The position numbers were made by a program, and so were the translations under genes. Of a DNA stretch of 48,206 bases, positions 33,299 through 41,173 are shown one piece after another. Position 1 is the first letter of the stretch. Every line of letters begins with the position of its first letter. The notes under the pieces are model-generated. The model was not told the DNA's origin and made no database searches. It saw nothing but the letters and a program-made list of their open reading frames with translations. The stretch comes from an uncultured Psychroserpens sp. (GTDB lineage: Bacteria; Bacteroidota; Bacteroidia; Flavobacteriales; Flavobacteriaceae), in the NCBI GenBank assembly GCA_947489585.1, contig CANLEE010000018.1, positions 1 to 48,206 on the forward strand, read 5' to 3'.

Positions 33299-33988
33299 AT
33301 GAGGTATTTAATCTTATTAATATTGAGTATTTTTTTCATGCAAACGAGCCACTCTCAAATTTATGAAGTTGGTGTGTTTGCAGGTGGAAGTAATTTCATT
33401 GGCGATGTAGGCTCAACAACCTATATCGCACCCAATGCACCTGCTCTAGGACTGATGCTAAAATGGAATCGTAGCCCAAGACATTCTTGGAGAGTTTCTA
33501 TCATATATTCAGATTTAAAAGGAAACGATTCTAAATCTGATGACCCAAGACGAAAACAGCGAGGTTATAGTTTTGATAGTAATCTTTTAGAAATTTCAGC
33601 AGGAATGGAATTTACTTTTGTGGATTTTGATTTACATGAAAGTGGAATAAAATTTACACCGTATATATTCTCAGGAGTAACAACAGCAAAACACCCAAAC
33701 TATTTTTTTGATAACACAGGAGAATATACATCTGAAGGAACAGATAGTTGGGCTTTTGGAATTCCTATAGCATTAGGAATTAAAAGCAATATTACTAATC
33801 ATTTGGTTTTAGGGTTTGAAGTTGGTGCACGTTATACCTTTTCTGATGAACTCGATGGTAGTGTCCCTGATGACCCATTCAAAGAGAATTTAAGTTTTGG
33901 TAATATAAATAGTAACGACTGGTATGTGTTTACTGGTTTCACATTAACCTATACCTTTGGTCAAAGACCTTGTTATTGTAATTTTTAA
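33299..33988 (+). CDS. porG: DUF6089 outer-membrane protein, PorG-like (type IX secretion)
   Basis: A 229-residue outer-membrane beta-barrel with a signal peptide (MRYLILLILSIFFMQTSHSQ). It has the barrel start YEVGVFAGGSNFIGDVG, alternating strands (WRVSIIYSDLKGNDSKSDD) and a terminal GFTLTYTFGQRPCYCNF. Family and neighbourhood fit PorG, which in Porphyromonas lies beside uppS-bamA-ompH and holds the PorK/PorN ring at the outer membrane. The symbol rests on family plus gene order. The stop is 2 bp before uppS. Confidence 0.8.
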   Translation: MRYLILLILSIFFMQTSHSQIYEVGVFAGGSNFIGDVGSTTYIAPNAPALGLMLKWNRSPRHSWRVSIIYSDLKGNDSKSDDPRRKQRGYSFDSNLLEISAGMEFTFVDFDLHESGIKFTPYIFSGVTTAKHPNYFFDNTGEYTSEGTDSWAFGIPIALGIKSNITNHLVLGFEVGARYTFSDELDGSVPDDPFKENLSFGNINSNDWYVFTGFTLTYTFGQRPCYCNF

Positions 33989-33990
33989 AA

Positions 33991-34731
33991 ATGACCTTGA
34001 AAGATCAAATACAAACTAAGAAATTACCAAATCATGTGGCCATCATCATGGATGGAAATGGTCGTTGGGCAAAACAACAGGGTATGCTTAGAGTCATTGG
34101 TCATGAAAACGGAACAAAATCGGTAAGAGATGTTGTAGAAGCTAGTGCAGAAATAGGGATAAAAAACTTAACACTGTATGCCTTTTCTACTGAAAACTGG
34201 AAACGTCCAAAACTTGAAGTTCAAACGCTAATGAAACTTCTTGTAAAGTCTCTAAAAAAAGAAATTAAAACACTACAAGATAATAACATACGCTTATTAG
34301 CCATTGGGAATCTTAAAGATTTGCCCAAAAAAGCGCATCAAGAATTGTTAGAAGTTATAGATAAAACCAAAAACAATACACATATGACACTAACTCTGGC
34401 TTTGAGTTACGGATCTAGAGAAGAAATTGTTAAGGTTATAAAAGAATTAACAGATAAAGTTAAAAATAATATAATTTCCGTTGAAAATATTGACGAATCA
34501 ATTATAAATAAGCATCTTTACACGCATAATTTGCCAGATGTTGATCTATTAATTAGAACCAGCGGAGAGCAAAGGATAAGCAACTTTTTATTATGGCAAA
34601 TTGCTTATGCCGAATTATATTTTACAGACATTCTTTGGCCTGATTTTAAGAAGAAGGACCTTTATGAAGCTTTGATTAATTATCAAAATAGAGAACGACG
34701 ATTTGGAAAAACAAGTGAACAACTTAGCTAA
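33991..34731 (+). CDS. uppS: Isoprenyl transferase (undecaprenyl pyrophosphate synthase)
   Basis: A 246-residue cis-prenyltransferase that builds undecaprenyl diphosphate, the lipid carrier for peptidoglycan and O-antigen. Motifs: HVAIIMDGNGRWAKQQG (catalytic Asp, residues about 18-33), TLYAFSTENWKRP, and the C-terminal DLLIRTSGEQRISNFLLWQ with YTDILWPDF-like FTDILWPDF. It lies 2 bp after porG and 10 bp before the TTG start of bamA. Confidence 0.96.
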   Translation: MTLKDQIQTKKLPNHVAIIMDGNGRWAKQQGMLRVIGHENGTKSVRDVVEASAEIGIKNLTLYAFSTENWKRPKLEVQTLMKLLVKSLKKEIKTLQDNNIRLLAIGNLKDLPKKAHQELLEVIDKTKNNTHMTLTLALSYGSREEIVKVIKELTDKVKNNIISVENIDESIINKHLYTHNLPDVDLLIRTSGEQRISNFLLWQIAYAELYFTDILWPDFKKKDLYEALINYQNRERRFGKTSEQLS

Positions 34732-34741
34732 TAATTTACTT

Positions 34742-37285
34742 TTGAAAACATATATTAAGTCACTACTACTAGCATTTATTTTTATTGCATCTACAGTAGT
34801 TACTGCACAGCAATCTGATTTTAATCAAGGAAAACGATATATCTTAGAAGATATTCAGATAACAGGAAATACAAACTTTAATCCAGGAACAATTATTACG
34901 TTTTCTAGATTAAAAATTGGAGAAGAAATTGTAATCCCTGGAGAACAGATAAGTAATGCTATTAAAAAACTTTGGGATTCTAACCTATTTAGTAGTATAG
35001 ATGTATACTTAGCAAAGGTTGAAGGTGATAAAGCTTTTCTAGAAATAAATCTAATTGATTTACCTGAATTAAACGATGCTACAATTCAAGGTATTAAAAA
35101 AGGTAAAATTGATCAACTAAAAAAAGATAATAATCTTTCAAAAGGTGTAAAAGTTACCGAAAATTTAGTCACTACTACACGTAACTATATTACTAATAAA
35201 TATAAAAAAGACGGTTTTTTAAACACTAAAGTAACTGTAAACACTAAAGCTGTAAAAGACTCTATTGAAAAAAGTAGAGTTGATATGCTCGTTTATATTG
35301 ATAAAGGTGAAAAAGTAAAAATTGATAAAATCATCTTTAATGGCAATGAGAAAATTTCTGACAAGAAGCTCAGAAAAGCCATGAAAAACACAAAGCAAAA
35401 GAATCCAATACGTATTTTAAAACGCTCAAAATATATTAAAGAGAATTTTGAAGAAGATATGGTAAGTGTCGTTGATGCTTATAAAGAAAACGGGTATCGT
35501 GATGCTCGAGTATTGTCTGATTCTATTGTATATAAAGATGATAAGACGGTTACATTATATATAGATGTCGAAGAAGGTGAACAATACAAGTTTGGTAAAA
35601 TTTCCTTTGTTGGTAATACAGTATATTCTGATCAACAATTACATTCGATTTTAAAAATCAATGAAGGTGCTACTTATAACGGTGTCGAATTAAGAAAACG
35701 TATTGCAGATGATTCAAAACCTGATGCAGTTGACATTACCAATCTTTATCAAGATAGTGGATATCTATTTTCTACAATAAATCCAGTTGAGACTAGTGCC
35801 GATGGAAATGTGATTGATATGGAGATTAGAATTTCCGAAGGGAAACCAGCATATTTCAATAATGTCTCTATTTCAGGAAATGATAAAACCAATGATCATG
35901 TAATTTATAGAGAGTTAAGGACAAAGCCAGGCGGATTGTACCGTAAAAGTGATGTCATTAGAACAATTAGAGAACTTGGTCAACTTGGCTTTTTTGATGC
36001 TCAGCAATTAACACCTAACATGAAAAACTTCAATACTCAGGATGGTACTGTAGATATTGAATATCAAGTTGTAGAACGTGGTTCTAGTCAAATTGAACTG
36101 CAAGGTGGTTACGGTGGAGGTGGTTTCATTGGTACACTTGGTTTATCATTTAACAACTTTGCGATTAAAGATATTTTTAAAAAAGAAGCCTATAAACCAA
36201 TCCCTTCTGGTGATGGACAAAGTTTAGCATTACGTTTACAAGCATCTCAGTTTTTCCAGACCTATAGTTTCTCTTTCTCAGAGCCATGGTTAGGAGGTAA
36301 ACGCCCAGTGCAATTATCAACATCGTTATCACATACTAGACAATTTTTATTCGATCCTGTATCGAGAAGAGCTGATAGAAATAGACGTTTTAATATTACA
36401 GGACTTTCTGTAGGTATTGCTAAACGATTAAAAGTACCAGATGATTATTTCCAGTTATCTCAAGCAGTTGCGTTTCAACACTACAATCTAAAAAACTATA
36501 ATACTGGTCTATTTACTTTTGGAGATGGGTATTCAAATAATTTATCTTACACTGTAGCTTTAACAAGAAACAATACCAGAACAGACCCTATTTATCCAAT
36601 GGGTGGTTCTAGTTTTGCAATAAGCGCTAAACTTTCATTACCATACTCATTGTTTAATGATGTAGATTATGAAGCGCTTAAAGAAGAACGTGATGGCTTA
36701 GATGCAACCGATGCAGATGATCTTGAAAGAATTGGTGAAATAGATCAAGAACGTTATAATTGGTTAGAATTTTACAAAGTGAAGTTTAAAGGTGATTGGT
36801 ATACAAGATTAGTTGATAAGCTTGTATTTAAATCAAGTATAGAGTTCGGTTTCCTTGGTGCTTACAACCAAGATAGAGGTGTAATTCCATTTGAACGTTT
36901 CTTTCTTGGAGGAGATGGCTTAGGTAACTTTGCTTTAGATGGAAGAGAAGTTGTTCAACTTCGTGGATATCCTAACCAATCGTTATCGTCTCAAGATGGT
37001 GGTACGATATACAATAAATTTTCTTTAGAATTACGTTACCCAATTACTTTAGGTGCACAAGCAAAAATTTATGGATTAACGTTCCTAGAAGCTGGAGCAT
37101 CTTATGATAACTTTAGAGATTACAACCCATTTACACTTAATCGTTCGGCTGGTGCTGGTATTCGAATTTTCATGCCTGCCTTCGGATTATTAGGTATTGA
37201 TTTTGGTTACGGATTTGATGCGCTTCCTGGTCAAACAGTAAGAAATGGATTGGAAACTCATTTCATAATTGGACAGCAATTTTAA
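34742..37285 (+). CDS. bamA: Outer-membrane protein assembly factor BamA
   Basis: An 847-residue Omp85 protein. TTG 34742 gives a good signal peptide (KTYIKSLLLAFIFIASTVVTAQ); an ATG at 34703 would overlap uppS by 29 bp and add residues before the signal. About five POTRA domains follow (RYILEDIQITGNTNFNPGTI, KIDKIIFNGNEKISDKKLRK, YKFGKISFVGNTVYSDQQL, YFNNVSISGNDKTNDHVIYR), then a 16-strand barrel with an ERFFLGGDGLGNF-type and an RGYPNQ-type (VRGF/Y loop) motif. The final GLETHFIIGQQF has the terminal Phe. It inserts outer-membrane proteins. Confidence 0.96.
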   Translation: MKTYIKSLLLAFIFIASTVVTAQQSDFNQGKRYILEDIQITGNTNFNPGTIITFSRLKIGEEIVIPGEQISNAIKKLWDSNLFSSIDVYLAKVEGDKAFLEINLIDLPELNDATIQGIKKGKIDQLKKDNNLSKGVKVTENLVTTTRNYITNKYKKDGFLNTKVTVNTKAVKDSIEKSRVDMLVYIDKGEKVKIDKIIFNGNEKISDKKLRKAMKNTKQKNPIRILKRSKYIKENFEEDMVSVVDAYKENGYRDARVLSDSIVYKDDKTVTLYIDVEEGEQYKFGKISFVGNTVYSDQQLHSILKINEGATYNGVELRKRIADDSKPDAVDITNLYQDSGYLFSTINPVETSADGNVIDMEIRISEGKPAYFNNVSISGNDKTNDHVIYRELRTKPGGLYRKSDVIRTIRELGQLGFFDAQQLTPNMKNFNTQDGTVDIEYQVVERGSSQIELQGGYGGGGFIGTLGLSFNNFAIKDIFKKEAYKPIPSGDGQSLALRLQASQFFQTYSFSFSEPWLGGKRPVQLSTSLSHTRQFLFDPVSRRADRNRRFNITGLSVGIAKRLKVPDDYFQLSQAVAFQHYNLKNYNTGLFTFGDGYSNNLSYTVALTRNNTRTDPIYPMGGSSFAISAKLSLPYSLFNDVDYEALKEERDGLDATDADDLERIGEIDQERYNWLEFYKVKFKGDWYTRLVDKLVFKSSIEFGFLGAYNQDRGVIPFERFFLGGDGLGNFALDGREVVQLRGYPNQSLSSQDGGTIYNKFSLELRYPITLGAQAKIYGLTFLEAGASYDNFRDYNPFTLNRSAGAGIRIFMPAFGLLGIDFGYGFDALPGQTVRNGLETHFIIGQQF

Positions 37286-37450
37286 TTTTGGCACGATATT
37301 TTCTATTAACAATACGACGATTTAATGTATGTGTTGAAATTTTTCTAAATATATTTCGTTAATTTGAAAAACTAAACACAATGACAGAATCGTAATTTAA
37401 TCTGTCGTTTTAGAGTTTATAGTAGATATCATAAATCAAAAATAATACAG

Positions 37451-38497
37451 ATGAAAAGTAAAGTTCTTTTTTTAGTGACCATCATAAGTCTAATGAGCTT
37501 TGTATCTAATGCGCAACGAGGTGTAAGGATAGGTTATATAGATACCGAATATATTTTACAAAATATACCAGAATATCAGCAAGCATCCTCTCAACTAGAT
37601 CAAAAAGTGCAACAATGGAAAACAGAGATAGAGCAGCGTTTAACTCAAATTGATTCTAAAAAGAAGCAATTAAATAGTGAAAGTGTTTTATTAACTAAAG
37701 AGTTGTATGAAGAGCGCCTAGAAGATATTTCGTATGAAGAAGCCGAAATTCTTGATTATCAGCAAAAGCGATTTGGGCCTAATGGAGATTTGATGATACA
37801 AAAGCAACAATTGATACAACCTATACAGGATCAAATTTTTGCTGCTGTTCAAGAAATTGCAGGTGGTAAAAAATATGATTTCATTTTTGATAAATCTGCA
37901 GATGTGGTAATGTTGTTTTCTGCTGAACGTTTTGATTTAAGCGAATTGGTAATTAGAAGTATTACACGCTCATCTAAACGAACGCAAGCAAAATCAAGAG
38001 CTGAGCGTAAGAAAGCAGAGAAAGAAGATGTAGTACCTGTTGTTAATAAAGAATTAGATGCGCGCCAAAAAGCAATTGAAGATAAAAAATCAGCACGTGA
38101 AGCAGAAATTGCTGAACGTCAAGCCGCACAAATATCTCGAAGAGATTCATTAAAAGCTGCTGCTGCTGCAAAACGTCAAAAAATATTAGACGATAGAGCT
38201 AAAGCTAAAGCTGAAAGAGATAGTATTAATGGTAACAAAAAGGCAAATACACCTCCAACAGAAAAAGGTGGCAACGCTAGAAAACAAGACTCAGTTGCAG
38301 CAAAAGCTACAACTGGCACTAAAACACCAGCTCAAATAGCTGAAGAAAAAAGACAACAAAAAATAAAAGATCGTGAAGCAAGAAAGAAAGCGCTTGAAGA
38401 ACGAAAAAAGAAAATATTAGAAGACAGAAAAAAAGCAAAAGAAGAACGTGAAGCTCAAAAGAAAGCCAACGATTCTGTTCCTGATGACGATAACTAA
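37451..38497 (+). CDS. OmpH/Skp family periplasmic chaperone with long charged tail
   Basis: A 348-residue protein with a signal peptide (MKSKVLFLVTIISLMSFVSNAQ) and a Skp/OmpH core up to about residue 170: RIGYIDTEYILQNIPEYQQA, coiled-coil arms, then KYDFIFDKSADVVMLF. Residues about 175-348 are a low-complexity Lys/Glu/Arg/Ala coiled region (RKKALEERKKKILEDRKKAK), twice the usual family length. Skp chaperones deliver unfolded porins to BamA, encoded just upstream. It is the first of two tandem ompH genes. Confidence 0.9.
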   Translation: MKSKVLFLVTIISLMSFVSNAQRGVRIGYIDTEYILQNIPEYQQASSQLDQKVQQWKTEIEQRLTQIDSKKKQLNSESVLLTKELYEERLEDISYEEAEILDYQQKRFGPNGDLMIQKQQLIQPIQDQIFAAVQEIAGGKKYDFIFDKSADVVMLFSAERFDLSELVIRSITRSSKRTQAKSRAERKKAEKEDVVPVVNKELDARQKAIEDKKSAREAEIAERQAAQISRRDSLKAAAAAKRQKILDDRAKAKAERDSINGNKKANTPPTEKGGNARKQDSVAAKATTGTKTPAQIAEEKRQQKIKDREARKKALEERKKKILEDRKKAKEEREAQKKANDSVPDDDN

Positions 38498-38530
38498 GAA
38501 TAATAATTATAACACGTAACAAATTTAAAA

Positions 38531-39040
38531 ATGAAACATTTAAAAACCCTTTTATTAGCAGCTATACTATTTGTTGGTACAACAAGTCTTGCAACAGCAC
38601 AGAGTAAAGTCGCTCATATAAACACGACTGATTTGGTACAGTCAATGCCAGAAATGAAAGCAGCTCAAGCAGAGATCGAAAAGTTATCTAAGACTTACGA
38701 TGTACAATATAAAGAGATGGTAACTGAGCTTCAAAATAAGGTAAAGCAATACAGAGCTGAAGTTGACACTAAAACGGAAGAAGAAAATACAAACCGTGCT
38801 CAAGAAGTTCAACAATTAGAGCAAGGTATTCGTGAGTATCAAGCAGGTGCTCAAGACGATTTAGGAAAAAAAGAAGCCGCTTTATTAAAGCCTATTTTTG
38901 AAAAAGCTAAAGCAGCTATAACTAAAGTTGCTGCAGCTCAAGGATTCCAATATGTATTAGACTCTACTCAAGGTGGTGGTGTTATTGTTGCAACTGGAAA
39001 AGATCTTTTAGCAGACGTAAAGAAAGAATTAGGATTCTAA
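38531..39040 (+). CDS. OmpH/Skp family periplasmic chaperone
   Basis: A 169-residue standard-length Skp-like chaperone. It has the signal peptide MKHLKTLLLAAILFVGTTSLATAQ, core SKVAHINTTDLVQSMPEMKA, long alpha-helical arms (about 45-130) and the closing strand QGFQYVLDSTQGGGVIVATG. It lies 33 bp after the longer ompH gene and is followed by a terminator, so bamA and the two ompH genes form one functional block for outer-membrane protein biogenesis. Confidence 0.93.
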   Translation: MKHLKTLLLAAILFVGTTSLATAQSKVAHINTTDLVQSMPEMKAAQAEIEKLSKTYDVQYKEMVTELQNKVKQYRAEVDTKTEEENTNRAQEVQQLEQGIREYQAGAQDDLGKKEAALLKPIFEKAKAAITKVAAAQGFQYVLDSTQGGGVIVATGKDLLADVKKELGF

Positions 39041-39067
39041 TAAAGAATACTTAAATAAATAGTTAAG

Positions 39068-39094
39068 AAGCCACTTTTAATAGGTGGCTTTTTT
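39068..39094 (+). terminator. Rho-independent terminator after ompH
   Basis: The stem AAGCCAC / GTGGCTT (39068-39074 with 39084-39090) is followed by a T-run (39089-39094). It ends the ompH transcript only 14 bp before murI starts. Confidence 0.85.
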
Positions 39095-39101
39095 ATTTTT
39101 G
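39094..39101 (+). promoter_or_regulatory. Candidate -7 promoter element of murI
   Basis: TATTTTTG matches TAnnTTTG exactly and ends 6 bp before ATG 39108. It overlaps the end of the terminator T-run. If used, the transcript would start at or next to the start codon, giving a leaderless or nearly leaderless mRNA. Confidence 0.4.
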
Positions 39102-39107
39102 TAACGC

Positions 39108-39884
39108 ATGACACATCCTATAGGCATATTTGATTCTGGAATTGGAGGCACATCTATCTTCAAAGAGATTCATGCGCTTTTACCTCAAGAGCATACCATC
39201 TATCTAGCCGATAGTAAAAATGCCCCTTATGGTAGTAAAAGTAAAGATGAAATCATTGCACTTAGCATAAAGAATACTGAGTTACTTTTAGACAAAAATT
39301 GTAAACTTATAGTCGTGGCTTGTAATACCGCGACCACAAATGCAATACAGGTATTAAGAGACACTTATGATGTGCCTTTTATTGGAATAGAACCTGCTAT
39401 AAAACCTGCAGCCTTAAACACTCAAACCAAAACTATAGGCATCCTAGCTACAAAAGGAACACTTAGCAGTGAGTTATTCCATAAAACGACCGACTTATAT
39501 AGTAATGGCATTAAAGTCATCGAGCAAGTCGGTGAAGGCATTGTGCCTTTAATAGAAGATGGAAAAGTTGAAAGTAATGAAATGAAAGCGCTTTTAGAAA
39601 CTTATATGCAACCAATGCTTGAAGCCAATATTGATTATTTGGTTTTGGGTTGTACGCATTATCCTTATTTAATTCCTTTGTTATTAGAAATACTTCCTAA
39701 ACATGTTAAAATCATCGATTCTGGATTGGCTGTTGCTAAACAAACTAAGGCTATATTAGAGTTTCACAACCTTTTAAATCTTAGCACTAAGACACCTCAA
39801 AATATTTTTTTTTCCAACGGAGATGTAACCATTTTGAACGCTATTTTAGATGACATACATGATGTGAAATCATTAGACTTTTAG
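39108..39884 (+). CDS. murI: Glutamate racemase
   Basis: A 258-residue cofactor-independent racemase that supplies D-glutamate for peptidoglycan. Motifs: GIFDSGIGGTSIF (residues about 5-17), the first catalytic Cys in VVACNTATTNAI and the second in VLGCTHYPYLIP. Length is standard. It follows the bamA-ompH block but is separated from it by a terminator and has its own -7 element. It is convergent with the gamma-carbonic anhydrase gene with a gap of about 20 bp. Confidence 0.96.
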   Translation: MTHPIGIFDSGIGGTSIFKEIHALLPQEHTIYLADSKNAPYGSKSKDEIIALSIKNTELLLDKNCKLIVVACNTATTNAIQVLRDTYDVPFIGIEPAIKPAALNTQTKTIGILATKGTLSSELFHKTTDLYSNGIKVIEQVGEGIVPLIEDGKVESNEMKALLETYMQPMLEANIDYLVLGCTHYPYLIPLLLEILPKHVKIIDSGLAVAKQTKAILEFHNLLNLSTKTPQNIFFSNGDVTILNAILDDIHDVKSLDF

Positions 39885-39905
39885 GGTATGTAACGCTTTC
39901 AGAAG

Positions 39906-40421
39906 TTATGACTTAAACCAACTCGAATACTTCACGTAGTTATCAGCAATACGATTAATCTCTCCTGAAATTAATGCGTCACTAATATCTTTTACTTTTT
40001 TTGCTGGAACACCTGCATAAATACTTCCAGATGTAACAATCGTGTTTTTAGTAACAACTGCTCCTGCGGCAATAATACTATTGCTTTCTACAATACAGTC
40101 ATCCATAACAATGCTTCCCATACCAATCAATACATTATCATGAATGGTACAACCATGCACAATCGCATTATGACCAATAGATACATTATGACCAATAGTA
40201 GTTGGTGATTTCTGATACGTGGCATGAATAACTGCACCATCTTGCACATTGACCTTATCTCCCATTTTTATAAAATGCACATCACCTCTAATGACCGCAT
40301 TAAACCATATGCTACAATTGTTACCCATTGTCACTTCACCAACTATGGTAGCGTTCTCGGCAACATAGCAATCGTCTGGTATTTGTGGGTGTTTTCCGTT
40401 TACTGGTTTTATGATAGGCAT
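39906..40421 (-). CDS. Gamma-class carbonic anhydrase-like protein
   Basis: A 171-residue left-handed beta-helix protein with hexapeptide repeats (IWFNAVIRGDVHFIKMGDKV, TIGHNVSIGHNAIVHGCTI). The three His ligands expected for zinc are visible in VIHATY, IGHNVSIGHN and AIVHGC. Members include carbonic anhydrases and the PaaY/YrdA group, and activity varies within the family. The start is 16 bp after the response-regulator stop, so it is probably the last gene of the sensor-kinase operon. Confidence 0.9.
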   Translation of the reverse strand: MPIIKPVNGKHPQIPDDCYVAENATIVGEVTMGNNCSIWFNAVIRGDVHFIKMGDKVNVQDGAVIHATYQKSPTTIGHNVSIGHNAIVHGCTIHDNVLIGMGSIVMDDCIVESNSIIAAGAVVTKNTIVTSGSIYAGVPAKKVKDISDALISGEINRIADNYVKYSSWFKS

Positions 40422-40437
40422 ATACTCGTTTTAGTTA

Positions 40438-41172
40438 TTATTTAAAATAAGATAATAAATCTGATTTCTTAGATGCTGAGACCATAATCTCTTTACCGTT
40501 ACTCAATACTACACTTCCGCCTTTGCCTTTCACATATTTCTTCACTTCATTGACATTGACTAAATAACTTTTATGTACTCTAGCAAAACTACTATCTCTC
40601 AACGCGTCTTCAAAATACTTTAAGGTTTTACTTACCAATTTCTTTTTATTGTTGTTCAAATAGATTTCAGTATAGTTATCATCTGCCTTACAATATAAAA
40701 TATTAGCGGTTTCTAATACTTCAAATCCATTCTGCTGCGGAATGGTTATCTTACCATTAACACTACTCGTTTTGGGAATTAAAACTTGGTCTTGCAATGC
40801 ATCTTCTTTGGTTCTAATTTCAGTAACATAATCTACCGCTTTTATAAGTTCATCAATTGAAATAGGTTTCATTAAATAATAAGAGGCATGTGCATTTAAA
40901 GCATCAATCGCATAATGATCATAAGCTGTCACAAAAACGGTTTCAAAATTAACATCCCCAATCTTATCGAGTAAATCAAACGCATTGCCATAAGGCATTT
41001 CAACATCTAAAAACACCAAATCTAATTCGGTATTACGAATCAATACTAATGCTTCTTCTATATTAGCCGCTTCACCTAAAACGTCAACATTTGGGCAGTA
41101 TTTATTAAGGTAATTCTTTAGAATTTTTCTACTTGTTTCTTCGTCTTCTACGATTATGGATCTTAGTCTCAT
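40438..41172 (-). CDS. LytTR-type response regulator
   Basis: A 244-residue LytR/AlgR-type regulator. The receiver domain has acidic residues E9-D10-E11, phospho-acceptor D56 in LVFLDVEMP, T82 and K102 in YLMKPIS. The C-terminal LytTR DNA-binding domain (about 145-244) has LYCKADDNYTEIYL, SSFARVHKSYLVNVNEV and KGGSVVLSNGKEIMVS. It lies 1 bp after the sensor kinase, and the pair is a two-component system. LytTR domains bind two 9-bp direct repeats on a 21-22-bp period, which fits the repeats found upstream of the kinase gene. Confidence 0.95.
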   Translation of the reverse strand: MRLRSIIVEDEETSRKILKNYLNKYCPNVDVLGEAANIEEALVLIRNTELDLVFLDVEMPYGNAFDLLDKIGDVNFETVFVTAYDHYAIDALNAHASYYLMKPISIDELIKAVDYVTEIRTKEDALQDQVLIPKTSSVNGKITIPQQNGFEVLETANILYCKADDNYTEIYLNNNKKKLVSKTLKYFEDALRDSSFARVHKSYLVNVNEVKKYVKGKGGSVVLSNGKEIMVSASKKSDLLSYFK

Positions 41173-41173
41173 A

